In this document: in pieces, positions 55,401 through 64,000 of the stretch
Layout: every line of letters starts with the position of its first letter
Numbering within the stretch: position 1 is the first letter of the stretch
NCBI GenBank assembly: GCA_002897635.1
Contig: BDTD01000018.1
Location: forward strand, 1 to 64,000
Source of the DNA: a bacterium BMS3Abin11
GTDB lineage: Bacteria > Pseudomonadota > Gammaproteobacteria > BMS3Bbin11
DNA: 64,000 nt
Direction of reading: 5' to 3'
Position numbers and translations under genes: made by a program
Notes under the pieces: model-generated
Databases searched by the model: none
Told to the model about the DNA's origin: nothing
Seen by the model: only the letters and a program-made list of their open reading frames with translations

Positions 55401-55958
55401 ATGATTAATGAAATCCTTGATGATGCAAAGAAGCGTATGGGCAAAAGTGTTGATGCGCTTAAGGGTGAGTTGTCACGGTTACGTACGGGCAGGGCAAATA
55501 CTGCGTTACTGGATAATATAAAAGTAGATTATTACGGTAATCCGGCGCCGTTAAGTCAGGTGGCAAACGTCACTGTAGCTGATTCCCGCACACTCGGTGT
55601 CCAGCCCTGGGAAAAAGGCATGGTACAGGCAATTGAGAAGGCCATACTGGAGTCAGATCTGGATCTTAACCCAATGTCTGCCGGTGATATTATACGTATT
55701 CCAATTCCTCCCCTGTCGCAGGAACGCAGGCTGGATCTGGTGAAACTGGTTAAAAGTGAAGGAGAGGGCGGCAAGGTAGCGGTCAGGAATATACGCCGTG
55801 ATGCAATTTCTCATATCAAGGAATTACTGAAAGAGAAGGAAATTTCTGAAGATGATGAGCGTCATGGCGAAGAACAGGTACAGAAATTGACTGATTCCAG
55901 TATTGCTAATATCGATAACCTGTTGAAGGGAAAAGAAGAAGAATTAATGGAGATATAA
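55401..55958 (+). CDS. frr: Ribosome recycling factor
   Basis: From ATG 55401 the 185-residue protein has the Frr pattern: [38 protein letters not shown] and [16 protein letters not shown]. Length equals the E. coli protein. A TTG 7 codons upstream is open but unlikely. A GGGAAAA site lies before ATG. Confidence 0.97.
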   Translation: MINEILDDAKKRMGKSVDALKGELSRLRTGRANTALLDNIKVDYYGNPAPLSQVANVTVADSRTLGVQPWEKGMVQAIEKAILESDLDLNPMSAGDIIRIPIPPLSQERRLDLVKLVKSEGEGGKVAVRNIRRDAISHIKELLKEKEISEDDERHGEEQVQKLTDSSIANIDNLLKGKEEELMEI

Positions 55959-55974
55959 ATCTCCTGATTATAAT

Positions 55975-56041
55975 GAGTACTCTATTAATTCATGAATAGC
56001 CATATCGAATCTGACGTATCCAGAATTAATAGAGGAGCCCA
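55975..56041. mobile_element. Internally deleted MITE remnant between frr and uppS
   Basis: About 67 bp keep the left end (CTCTATTAATTCATGAATA) and right end (CCAGAATTAATAGAGG) of the MITE family, with nearly all the middle lost. Confidence 0.65.
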
Positions 56042-56112
56042 TATTCTTTAAGTATCGTACAGGCTGGGCTAAACTGTAGGTTTCCCCTTTCTTGTGTTCT
56101 TGATTTGGAATA

Positions 56113-56889
56113 ATGTCCCCGGCCGAAAATACAAAAATACCCTGTCAGAAAAACCCTGAACCCGGTACTCCTCGCCATATTGCTGTCATAATGGATGGCA
56201 ATGGCCGCTGGGCGAAAAGCAGGGGGCAGCCTCGTGTAATGGGGCACCGCAAAGGTGCAGAGGCTGTGCGACGAATCATTCGTTTGTGTGGCGACGAAGG
56301 GGTAGAGCACCTGACATTGTTTGCCTTCAGCAGTGAAAACTGGCAAAGACCGCCGCGAGAAGTAAAGCTGCTGATGGAGCTTTTCATCTCTGTCCTGGAA
56401 AAGGATATTGATGTCCTGGTAGAGAATGGGGTGTGTTTGCGTATCATTGGCGACCTGGACCGTTTCGGTAAGCGAATCAACAGGTTAATCAAAAAGGCAG
56501 AAATGCGCACGGCATGTAATGACCGCATGACGTTGACGATTGCCGCAAACTACGGTGGCCGCTGGGATATCACGCAGTCATGCAGACAACTGGCGGAAAA
56601 ATCTTGCCGAGGTGAAATAGACCCCGAAAATATCGATGAAGAGCTGATTTCCAGTTACCTGACTAGCGATGGAATCCCCGATCCTGATCTGTTTATTCGC
56701 ACCGGTGGTGAGAAACGAATTAGTAATTTTCTGATCTGGCAACTGGCTTATTGCGAGTTATATTTCACCGATGTGCTATGGCCTGATTTTTCAAAAGAGG
56801 ATTTTTCTAATGCCCTGCAATGGTTTGCCAGTCGGGAACGTCGATTCGGGAAAACCAGCGAGCAAATAACTAAGTCCAGGCATGCTTAA
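56113..56889 (+). CDS. uppS: Undecaprenyl diphosphate synthase
   Basis: The 258-residue protein has HIAVIMDGNGRWAK, LTLFAFSSENW and DLFIRTGGEKRISNFL. It makes the lipid carrier for peptidoglycan. It overlaps cdsA by 8 bp. Confidence 0.96.
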   Translation: MSPAENTKIPCQKNPEPGTPRHIAVIMDGNGRWAKSRGQPRVMGHRKGAEAVRRIIRLCGDEGVEHLTLFAFSSENWQRPPREVKLLMELFISVLEKDIDVLVENGVCLRIIGDLDRFGKRINRLIKKAEMRTACNDRMTLTIAANYGGRWDITQSCRQLAEKSCRGEIDPENIDEELISSYLTSDGIPDPDLFIRTGGEKRISNFLIWQLAYCELYFTDVLWPDFSKEDFSNALQWFASRERRFGKTSEQITKSRHA

Positions 56890-57727
56890 ACAGCGCTTGC
56901 TGACCGCGGCTATCCTGATGCCGGTCTTTATTGCGGCATTATTTTTAATGGATACACTGAGTTTCGCACTTTTTCTTCTTGTTATTCTAGTTATCAGTCT
57001 CTTTGAGTGGGCAAATTTAAGTGCGATCAAGTCTCCTTTCACGAGGGTGGTGTATATAGCAGCAGGTGTGGCTATCGTCGTGACGATTCAATACTACGAG
57101 CTGGCAGGAAGGGAGTTGTTTATATTTGTCTTCGCATTGTGGCTGGTGGTGATAGTCCGTCTGTTTCGCTTTGGACATAAGGAAAATGCGTCGCAAAGCC
57201 CTTCTGGAAACGGCAGGCTGGCATGGTTGGACGGTTATTTCGTATTGCTTCCCACAATACTCGGCCTGGAGATACTCAAGGCGCAGGATATAGATGCACC
57301 TCAACTGCTGCTGGTTTTTTTCTTTATCATCTGGTCTGCTGATACGGGTGCCTATCTGGCTGGCCGTAGCCTGGGGAAACATAAACTGGCTCCACGAATC
57401 AGTCCGGGCAAAACAATTGAAGGACTCATTGGCGGACTTGTCGGGGCCTTAACAATCGCTGCTATAGTTGGTCTGCAGGTATGGGGGTTGCCGGTAGGGA
57501 AATTAATTTACTGGCTACTTGCGGTTGTCTTTATCACACTGTTTTCACTGGCGGGTGATCTGTTTGAGAGTATTTACAAGCGCAGGGCAGGGGTTAAGGA
57601 TTCAGGTAAGCTGCTACCGGGGCACGGTGGTTTACTGGATCGTATCGATAGTGCCTGTGCCGCTTTACCGCTGTACATACTTTTACTTTATCAGTTTGAC
57701 TTTCTTGCTTCGGGTATTTCTACATAG
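56882..57727 (+). CDS. cdsA: Phosphatidate cytidylyltransferase
   Basis: The 281-residue membrane protein ends with the CdsA signature: GDLFESIYKRRAGVKDSG, then LPGHGGLLDRIDS. It makes CDP-diacylglycerol. The stop overlaps the dxr GTG by one base. Confidence 0.95.
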   Translation: MLKQRLLTAAILMPVFIAALFLMDTLSFALFLLVILVISLFEWANLSAIKSPFTRVVYIAAGVAIVVTIQYYELAGRELFIFVFALWLVVIVRLFRFGHKENASQSPSGNGRLAWLDGYFVLLPTILGLEILKAQDIDAPQLLLVFFFIIWSADTGAYLAGRSLGKHKLAPRISPGKTIEGLIGGLVGALTIAAIVGLQVWGLPVGKLIYWLLAVVFITLFSLAGDLFESIYKRRAGVKDSGKLLPGHGGLLDRIDSACAALPLYILLLYQFDFLASGIST

Positions 57728-58935
57728 TGAAACAGCAGGGCATTTGCATACTAGGCTCTACCGGTAGCATCGGTATAAATACGCTTGATGTGATCAGGCG
57801 CCACCCACAGCAATTCAAAGTCATAGCACTGACAGGCAACCGACAAACCAGGCGGATGTTTCAGCAATGTGAGGAATGGCAACCGAAAATTGTCGTGATG
57901 GCTGATGAAGGGGCAGCGGCAGAGCTCAGGCAGTTGCTTGGTCAAAAAGGCTATCCTGTAAAAGTATTGGCTGGCAAGTCAGCGCTTGCTGAGGTGGTAC
58001 AGCTGGGCGAAGTGGATGCGGTAATGGCCGGTATAGTTGGTGCTGTAGGGCTATTGCCGACACTGGCCGCTGTCAAAGCCGGCAAGCGAGTCTTGATTGC
58101 AAACAAGGAACCACTGGTGATGTTAGGGCAGGTCTTTATCGAGGAGGCGAAACTTTCCGGTGCTATTTTGTTGCCCATAGACAGTGAGCATAATGCTATT
58201 TTTCAGTGTTTGCCAGCTGCCGTTCAGCAGGCAACTGCTGCACCGGTAGAGCATGAACTGTCAGACTACGGAGTTCGCCGGCTCTTACTCACTGGCTCAG
58301 GCGGGCCTTTTCTCAATCTGGATCGGGCGGCTTTTGGCTCAATTACACCGGATCAGGCCTGCACTCACCCAAACTGGGTAATGGGTCGCAAGATTTCTGT
58401 AGATTCTGCCACTATGATGAACAAGGGACTTGAATTAATAGAAGCCTGTGCGCTGTTTTCAACTGGGCCCGAGCAGATTCATATTGTGGTGCATCCACAA
58501 AGTGTTATCCATTCGATGGTTGAATATGCCGATGGCTCCCTTCTCGCGCAGTTAGGTAATCCAGACATGCGCACACCGATAGCACATGCTCTTGCCTGGC
58601 CGGAACGCATAGAAGCAGGTGTAGAAAGGCTGGATCTTTTACAAATTGCTGCCTTAGAATTTCAGGCACCAGATATGCTAAAATTTCCTGCTCTGTCGTT
58701 GGCACGCATCGCGGCTGAGACTGGCGGCACGCTGCCGGCAATATTGAATGCTGGAAATGAGGTTGCTGTGCAGGCATTTCTCGATAGTGAAATACGTTTT
58801 GACCAGATTATTCAGCTGGTAGAAGAGACCATGGAAGCCATTGACCATGAACCCGAACAGACGTTGGAGAATGTACTTGCTGCAGATCAGCTTGCACGGA
58901 GTTTTGCTGTGAATCGTCTTGCTGCGATTTCATAG
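57727..58935 (+). CDS. dxr: 1-deoxy-D-xylulose 5-phosphate reductoisomerase
   Basis: The 402-residue protein has the NADPH motif ILGSTGSIGINTLDVIRR, LLPIDSEHNAIFQCL, LTGSGGPFL and VDSATMMNKGLELIEA. It is the first committed enzyme of the MEP isoprenoid pathway. The start is GTG. Confidence 0.97.
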   Translation: MKQQGICILGSTGSIGINTLDVIRRHPQQFKVIALTGNRQTRRMFQQCEEWQPKIVVMADEGAAAELRQLLGQKGYPVKVLAGKSALAEVVQLGEVDAVMAGIVGAVGLLPTLAAVKAGKRVLIANKEPLVMLGQVFIEEAKLSGAILLPIDSEHNAIFQCLPAAVQQATAAPVEHELSDYGVRRLLLTGSGGPFLNLDRAAFGSITPDQACTHPNWVMGRKISVDSATMMNKGLELIEACALFSTGPEQIHIVVHPQSVIHSMVEYADGSLLAQLGNPDMRTPIAHALAWPERIEAGVERLDLLQIAALEFQAPDMLKFPALSLARIAAETGGTLPAILNAGNEVAVQAFLDSEIRFDQIIQLVEETMEAIDHEPEQTLENVLAADQLARSFAVNRLAAIS

Positions 58936-58972
58936 ATGGTGTATGGGACACAAATAATATAATTATATCAAT

Positions 58973-60334
58973 ATGTTAGAATTTATTTACAGTATTGCTG
59001 GGTTCATCCTTGCACTGGGTATTCTGGTGACTGTGCATGAGTTCGGGCACTTTTGGGTTGCGCGAAGACTCGGTATTAAAGTTTTGAAGTTTTCTGTCGG
59101 TTTTGGCCGGCCAATCTGGTCACGTACAGCAAGTGACGGCACGGTTTATGCCCTCGGTTCTCTACCGCTCGGCGGTTACGTCAAAATGCTGGATGAAAGC
59201 GAAGGCGAAGTCGCTGAGGAAGATAAGCATGTAGCCTTTAACCGGCAGCCAATCTGGAAGCGAACGCTGGTTGTGCTGGCTGGCCCCATGTTTAATTTCC
59301 TTTTTGCTATAGCGGCCTACAGCCTTGTTTTTGCTGGGGGTATAGAAGGCCTTAGTCCTGTTGTTGGCAAGGTGGTCGAGGGCTCTGTTGCACAGAAAGA
59401 TGGTTTTCGCAGTGGTGATGTGCTGCTGTCAGTGGATGGACGGAAGCTGAATATATGGCAGGAGCAGCGCCTGTATTTATTCAGTAAGGCGCTGGCGCGT
59501 AAAACTGTTCAATATGATGTACAGACCAGTGACGGCAGAAAAGTTACCCGTTCCTTGAATCTCGCTGATGTACCAATGTCAAAAATTGATGCCAGACTGG
59601 TGGCTCGTGGTATCGGGCTTATTGCCTGGTATCCAACAGTGCCGCCAGTTATTGATCAGGTAGTCAATGGCAAGCCTGCATTTAAATCAGGACTTAAGCA
59701 TGGTGATTTGATTACTGCCATTGATGGTGAAAAAACTGACAGTTGGGATGATGTCGTAAGATTGATATCAGCCAGCCCGGGACGGCAGCTAAAACTTGAT
59801 ATTTCCCGGAATGGCCATTCTGAATCTATTTTTGTCACACCGGAGAAGGCAATGGATGGCGACAGGGAGGTTGGCCGCATAGGAATCAGTGTGCAGCCGG
59901 TAAAGATCCCTGAAGACAGGAAGGTCATGGTCAGCTATGGCCCGTTGGAGTCCCTGTACAAGGGAACAGAAACAACCTGGATGATGTCTGTATTGACCCT
60001 GCGTATGCTGGTGAAAATGGTTACCCTTGAAATATCCAGCAAAAATATAAGTGGCCCGATTACCATCGCTCAATATGCGGGAAAATCAGCACAGGTAGGC
60101 TTCAGTAGTTTTATATTGTTTCTGGCTATTGTAAGTGTGAGCCTGGGCGTACTTAATCTTCTGCCTGTACCCCTTCTTGATGGCGGCCATTTGCTTTATT
60201 ATTCGATAGAGGCGGTCACCAGAAAGCCGGTTCCTGAAAAAGTGATGATATTGGGCCAGCAAGTTGGTATCCTGCTGCTTTTTTTATTAATGTCTCTTGC
60301 TGTATATAACGATCTGGGACGACTGTTCCCCTAA
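58973..60334 (+). CDS. rseP: RseP site-2 protease
   Basis: The 453-residue membrane metalloprotease has TVHEFGHFWVARR (HExxH) at residue 22, two PDZ domains (about 115-310) and PVPLLDGGHLLYY. It cuts the anti-sigma factor RseA in the envelope stress response. Confidence 0.96.
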   Translation: MLEFIYSIAGFILALGILVTVHEFGHFWVARRLGIKVLKFSVGFGRPIWSRTASDGTVYALGSLPLGGYVKMLDESEGEVAEEDKHVAFNRQPIWKRTLVVLAGPMFNFLFAIAAYSLVFAGGIEGLSPVVGKVVEGSVAQKDGFRSGDVLLSVDGRKLNIWQEQRLYLFSKALARKTVQYDVQTSDGRKVTRSLNLADVPMSKIDARLVARGIGLIAWYPTVPPVIDQVVNGKPAFKSGLKHGDLITAIDGEKTDSWDDVVRLISASPGRQLKLDISRNGHSESIFVTPEKAMDGDREVGRIGISVQPVKIPEDRKVMVSYGPLESLYKGTETTWMMSVLTLRMLVKMVTLEISSKNISGPITIAQYAGKSAQVGFSSFILFLAIVSVSLGVLNLLPVPLLDGGHLLYYSIEAVTRKPVPEKVMILGQQVGILLLFLLMSLAVYNDLGRLFP

Positions 60335-60387
60335 GAGATCCCTAATGAGATCACAAAGGGAACCATAAACAAAATAAGAACTGGATA

Positions 60388-62682
60388 ATGATCAAAACAA
60401 AGATACTTTCTGTGAGCTTTCTTGCATTCTTCATGTGGTCTATACAGGCCCTTGCGCTGGAGGAATTTGAGGTTACAGACATCCAGGTCAATGGAATACA
60501 ACGGATTTCTGCCGGGACTATCTTTAATTATTTACCGATTAAGGTAGGTGATTTTGTTGATGACAATGAAATAAACGATGCCATAAAAGCCTTGTTTGAT
60601 ACGGGCTTTTTCCAGGACATCGAGATAAGCCGGAAAGGCGGCGTGCTGATTATCGATATCGTTGAGCGCCCGACTGTTGCCAGTATAGAGTTTTCCGGTA
60701 ACAAGGAATTCAAAACCGAAGCACTAAAAAAAGGTATGTTACAGGTGGGATTTGGTGAGGGCCTGGTATTCAAAAAGGCTATCCTGGAAAAGGTGACCCA
60801 GGAACTTCGCACACAATATTACAGTATCGGCAAATATTCTGTAGATATTAAAACAACCGTTACACCACTGGAAAGAAACCGGGTAAAAATCAATATTGAC
60901 ATAAAGGAAGGAAAAACAGCCAGAGTGGGTGAAGTTTCCATTGTAGGAAATCACGTGTTCTCTGACAAAAAACTATTAAAGCTTTTTAAAGTAAAACCCA
61001 AAACAGGATGGAGGAAACTGAATTTTCTTAGCAAGTCAGATCAGTATTCAAAGCAGAAGCTGGCCGGTGATCTTGAGGCCTTGCGCAGTTATTACCAGGA
61101 TCGGGGCTATCTGGATTTCAGAATTGATTCTACCCAGGTGTCAATCAGTGAGAATAAAAAGAAAATATTTATCACCATCAATATTACTGAAGGTAAGGTC
61201 TATACAATAAATAAGGTCAGTCTGCGAGGGAAATTTGTGGTACCTGAAAAGGATCTGAAGGCACTGGTGACGATTTTCCAGGGTGATATTTTCTCCCGCA
61301 AGGAAGTAGAAAAAACCAGTAAGGCAATCAGCGATCGTCTGGCTGAGTCCGGATATACCTTTGCTAATGTTAATGCGATACCCGATATTGACAAGGAAAA
61401 TCGGACGGTTTCCTTTGTTTTTAATATTGAGCCATCTAAAAGGGTTTATGTCAGGCGAATTAATATTTATGGAAATACAACAACAAGAGATGAAGTTATT
61501 CGGCGGGAGCTCAGGCAACTTGAAGGCGGCTGGCTGTCTACCAAAGATGTCAGGCGTTCAAAAATACGTTTGCAGCGGCTGAGTTTTTTTGAGGATGTCA
61601 ACATTGAAACACCGGCAGTCCCGGGTACTGAAGACCAGGTTGATATAAATGTGCGGGTAAAAGAGCGTCAGACCGGCAGCATGATGTTCGGTCTGGGTTA
61701 TTCCGAGTCAGATGGTGTCCTGTTGCAGGCGAGTATCAACCAGAAGAATTTGTTTGGGTCTGGCCGGGAACTGGCTGTAAGTATAGATACGTCCAAAATC
61801 ACAAGATCAGCTAGAATACGCTATTTTAACCCATACTATACAGTCAACGGCGTCAGTCGTGGTTTTTATCTGACATATACAGATATTGATGCGGCAAGGG
61901 CGAATCTCTCCAGGTATATCAATGAAACCATCAGTGTTGGTGTTAATTACCGTATACCACTGTCAGAAGATAACAGTTTCAGCTTTAGTTTTGGTCCTGA
62001 TCGCAGCAATCTTTCTGCAACAGATGGGACACCTGATGAAATTCTGGCTTATATTGCCCTTCATCCAAGTGACTGGTACCTGAAGACCACAGCGAGTTGG
62101 GTGCATGACTCGCGAGACAGTATTCTTTATCCAACAACGGGGTTTTATGCCCGACTTCTTGGTGAGGCATCGCTTCCGGGTAGCCAGCTTGATTACTACA
62201 AAACCGGTCTGAGCTTTTCCTGGCATCTACCCACAATAAGTGAGGTGGTTCTGAAGTTTAGCGGTGATATGGGATACGGTGATGTTTACGGTGATACCCA
62301 GATATTCCCGTTCTACAAGAACTATTATGCTGGCGGCAGCAGTTCTGTCAGAGGCTATAAGGCCCGATCACTGGGACCTCTGGACAGTACTGGAAATCCT
62401 ATAGGCGGCAGCCGTAGAGTCGTTGGTGGAATTGATATACTGATTCCGTTCCCCGGCAGTGAAAAGAAAGATAAACGGCTGTCTTTGTTTGTCGATGGCG
62501 GCATGGTATTTAGCCCAAGCGAGCAAGTCGACCTGGCTGATTTACGCTATTCCTATGGTTTTGGGTTGTACTGGTATTCACCCGTTGGCCCACTTTCCCT
62601 TAGCTATGCATTACCAATCAATAATAAGCCTGCAGATCGACTGGAAAAATTCCAGTTCACAATTGGCAGGGGATTCAGATAA
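60388..62682 (+). CDS. bamA: BamA outer membrane protein assembly factor
   Basis: The 764-residue protein has a signal peptide (cleaved after about QALA), five POTRA repeats (about 24-420) and a C-terminal barrel with GGSSSVRGYKARSLGP (the VRGY motif). It inserts beta-barrel proteins. The protein ends FTIGRGFR, with an Arg after the usual aromatic end. Confidence 0.97.
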   Translation: MIKTKILSVSFLAFFMWSIQALALEEFEVTDIQVNGIQRISAGTIFNYLPIKVGDFVDDNEINDAIKALFDTGFFQDIEISRKGGVLIIDIVERPTVASIEFSGNKEFKTEALKKGMLQVGFGEGLVFKKAILEKVTQELRTQYYSIGKYSVDIKTTVTPLERNRVKINIDIKEGKTARVGEVSIVGNHVFSDKKLLKLFKVKPKTGWRKLNFLSKSDQYSKQKLAGDLEALRSYYQDRGYLDFRIDSTQVSISENKKKIFITINITEGKVYTINKVSLRGKFVVPEKDLKALVTIFQGDIFSRKEVEKTSKAISDRLAESGYTFANVNAIPDIDKENRTVSFVFNIEPSKRVYVRRINIYGNTTTRDEVIRRELRQLEGGWLSTKDVRRSKIRLQRLSFFEDVNIETPAVPGTEDQVDINVRVKERQTGSMMFGLGYSESDGVLLQASINQKNLFGSGRELAVSIDTSKITRSARIRYFNPYYTVNGVSRGFYLTYTDIDAARANLSRYINETISVGVNYRIPLSEDNSFSFSFGPDRSNLSATDGTPDEILAYIALHPSDWYLKTTASWVHDSRDSILYPTTGFYARLLGEASLPGSQLDYYKTGLSFSWHLPTISEVVLKFSGDMGYGDVYGDTQIFPFYKNYYAGGSSSVRGYKARSLGPLDSTGNPIGGSRRVVGGIDILIPFPGSEKKDKRLSLFVDGGMVFSPSEQVDLADLRYSYGFGLYWYSPVGPLSLSYALPINNKPADRLEKFQFTIGRGFR

Positions 62683-62715
62683 ACTATCAACCTGACGGTA
62701 CCACTACCCTGAGAA

Positions 62716-63231
62716 ATGAAAACCATGTCTAATAAAATTAAAGTTATTGCGATCCTGACTTTTGCAATGGTATTTTTTCCAGCAATATCTTCCGCTGAGA
62801 CAAAAATTGGCTTTGTAAATCTGGTCAAATTGATTGAACAAGCACCACAGGGTGCGTCTGCTACGAAGAAGATTGAAGCCGAGTTCAGCCCGCGCGACAA
62901 AGCGATACGTAAGAAACAGAAGAAGATTAAGAAACTGGAGTCGGATCTGGAAAAAAATGCACTGGTTATGAAGGCCTCTGAGTTGTCAAAGAAAGGAGCG
63001 GAAATAACCAAACTCAAACGCAGCATCAAACGGGAAGCAGATGAATTTCGCGAAGATTATAACCTGCGTAGAAACGAAGAACTAAAAGTTTTACAAAAGG
63101 TTGTACGGGAAGCCATTAATGAAGTTGGAAAGGAAAATAAGTTTGATTTAATCCTGGCAGAAGGCGTGCTTTTTGCCAGTAAAAAGGCAAATATCACTGA
63201 GCTGGTTTTAAAGAAACTGCGTAGTAAGTGA
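62716..63231 (+). CDS. skp: Skp/OmpH periplasmic chaperone
   Basis: The 171-residue protein has a signal peptide (ending about ISSAE), KIGFVNLVKLIEQAP and a long charged coiled coil (about 55-135), the Skp layout. It guards outer membrane proteins on the way to BamA. ATG 62716 or 62725 are possible starts. Confidence 0.93.
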   Translation: MKTMSNKIKVIAILTFAMVFFPAISSAETKIGFVNLVKLIEQAPQGASATKKIEAEFSPRDKAIRKKQKKIKKLESDLEKNALVMKASELSKKGAEITKLKRSIKREADEFREDYNLRRNEELKVLQKVVREAINEVGKENKFDLILAEGVLFASKKANITELVLKKLRSK

Positions 63232-63247
63232 GGTCTTCAGCGGTACA

Positions 63248-64000
63248 GTGAGTTTTCTGTTATCTGAACTGGCTACTCGATTTGATCTCAGACTGAAGGG
63301 CTTACCTGAAGCAAAAATATGGGCTGTTGCCAGTTTGCAGGACGCGGGTAAAGGTGATATCAGCTTCTGTACAGGTCATCGACATCTTTCTGAACTTGAA
63401 GGGACTAAGGCAACAGCAGTTATTCTTCACCCTGATATTTTTGAGCAATACCAGGGCAATGCTTTATTGAGTGAAAATCCGCACCTGGCTTTTGCAAGAA
63501 TTGCCCGTTTATTATACCCGGAGAGACGCAAGCCAGCAGGAATCCATCCATCTTCCATTGTCCATGCCGAGGCTTTTATCCATGAAACGGCAAGCGTAGC
63601 TGAAAATGTCATTATTGAAAAGTCAGTAAACATAGCCGCTGGATGCGAAATTGGGGCAGGGAGTTTTCTGGGCGAAGATACCGTTATTGGTGAAGATACA
63701 GTACTAAAAAATAATACTACCATCCATCATGAAACAGTGGTGGGCAGGAACTGCATCCTGCACAGTGGATGTGTTATTGGCTCCGAAGGCTTTGGGCATG
63801 CACGTGAAGGCGATCACTGGTTACCCATTCCTCAACTCGGAAAGGTGGTGATCGGTAATGATGTCAGAATTGGGGCAAATACAACCATAGATCGTGGCGC
63901 ACTGGGTGACACCTTGATAGGCAATGGCGTCAAAATAGATAACCTGGTACATATTGCCCACAATGTCTGCATTGGAGATGACACTGCCATTGCCGCCTGC
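63248..64000 (+). CDS. lpxD: LpxD UDP-3-O-acylglucosamine N-acyltransferase (3' end outside window)
   Basis: A frame from GTG 63248 is open for 251 codons to the window end. It reads SFLLSELATRFDLRLKG, then hexapeptide-repeat segments and the LpxD core GSEGFGHAREGDHW, RIGANTTIDRGALGDT and IDNLVHIAHNV with the catalytic His. It adds the second acyl chain in lipid A synthesis. Confidence 0.93.
   Translation, partial: MSFLLSELATRFDLRLKGLPEAKIWAVASLQDAGKGDISFCTGHRHLSELEGTKATAVILHPDIFEQYQGNALLSENPHLAFARIARLLYPERRKPAGIHPSSIVHAEAFIHETASVAENVIIEKSVNIAAGCEIGAGSFLGEDTVIGEDTVLKNNTTIHHETVVGRNCILHSGCVIGSEGFGHAREGDHWLPIPQLGKVVIGNDVRIGANTTIDRGALGDTLIGNGVKIDNLVHIAHNVCIGDDTAIAAC

Overview
The window is a stretch of gammaproteobacterial chromosome. 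The right third carries the conserved order map, rpsB, tsf, pyrH, frr, uppS, cdsA, dxr, rseP, bamA, skp, lpxD, with glnD and a dap cluster upstream. Multiple c-type cytochromes, a Tat-exported protein, fixABCX, draTG and molybdenum cofactor genes suggest a free-living or symbiotic diazotroph resembling sulfur-oxidising Gammaproteobacteria. The genus cannot be fixed from this sequence alone.

Region 1 (1-3340) is AT-rich accessory DNA. It opens with the 3' part of an ORF-less group II intron. Three toxin-antitoxin modules follow (MazEF-like, YefM-YoeB and BrnT with a CopG-type antitoxin), plus a small hypothetical gene, separated by attC-like palindromes. This looks like an integron cassette array with no integrase in view.

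Region 2 (3341-23548) is a visibly more GC-rich nitrogen fixation island. It holds fixABCX on the minus strand, nifA, a nifB-fdx-nifQ-draG operon, draT on the minus strand, and a long nifHDK-(nifT remnant)-fdx-nifY-nifENX-DUF269-nifV run. Sigma-54 promoters and NifA upstream activating sites (TGT-N10-ACA) can be read in front of fixA, nifB and nifH, so the three units probably form one NifA regulon. DraT and DraG would switch the NifH protein off and on. No nifL, nifU, nifS or nifZ is present here.

Region 3 (23.6-36.8 kb) is mixed accessory DNA. It includes a SpoIIAA-like protein, a 270-bp MITE, a DUF3592 membrane protein, a minus-strand operon of a putative ATP-grasp ligase, a lysine 2,3-aminomutase-like radical SAM enzyme and system II cytochrome c biogenesis proteins, a methyltransferase pair, two c-type cytochromes and a Tat-exported protein of unknown role.

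Region 4 (36.8-44.1 kb) holds molybdenum cofactor genes (mobB, mobA, moaB, moaD) interleaved with small envelope proteins, nhaA and a dioxygenase-like gene. It also has a tRNA-Leu(UAA) preceded by two exact 87-bp tandem repeats that begin like the tRNA.

Region 5 (44.1-64.0 kb) is core chromosome: a PP2C phosphatase, dapE-arsC-like-dapD-dapC-glnD-map on the minus strand, then the rpsB to lpxD run on the plus strand, cut by the window end. Members of a MITE family with related inverted ends sit between mobB and mobA, between pyrH and frr, and between frr and uppS, with isolated end fragments elsewhere.
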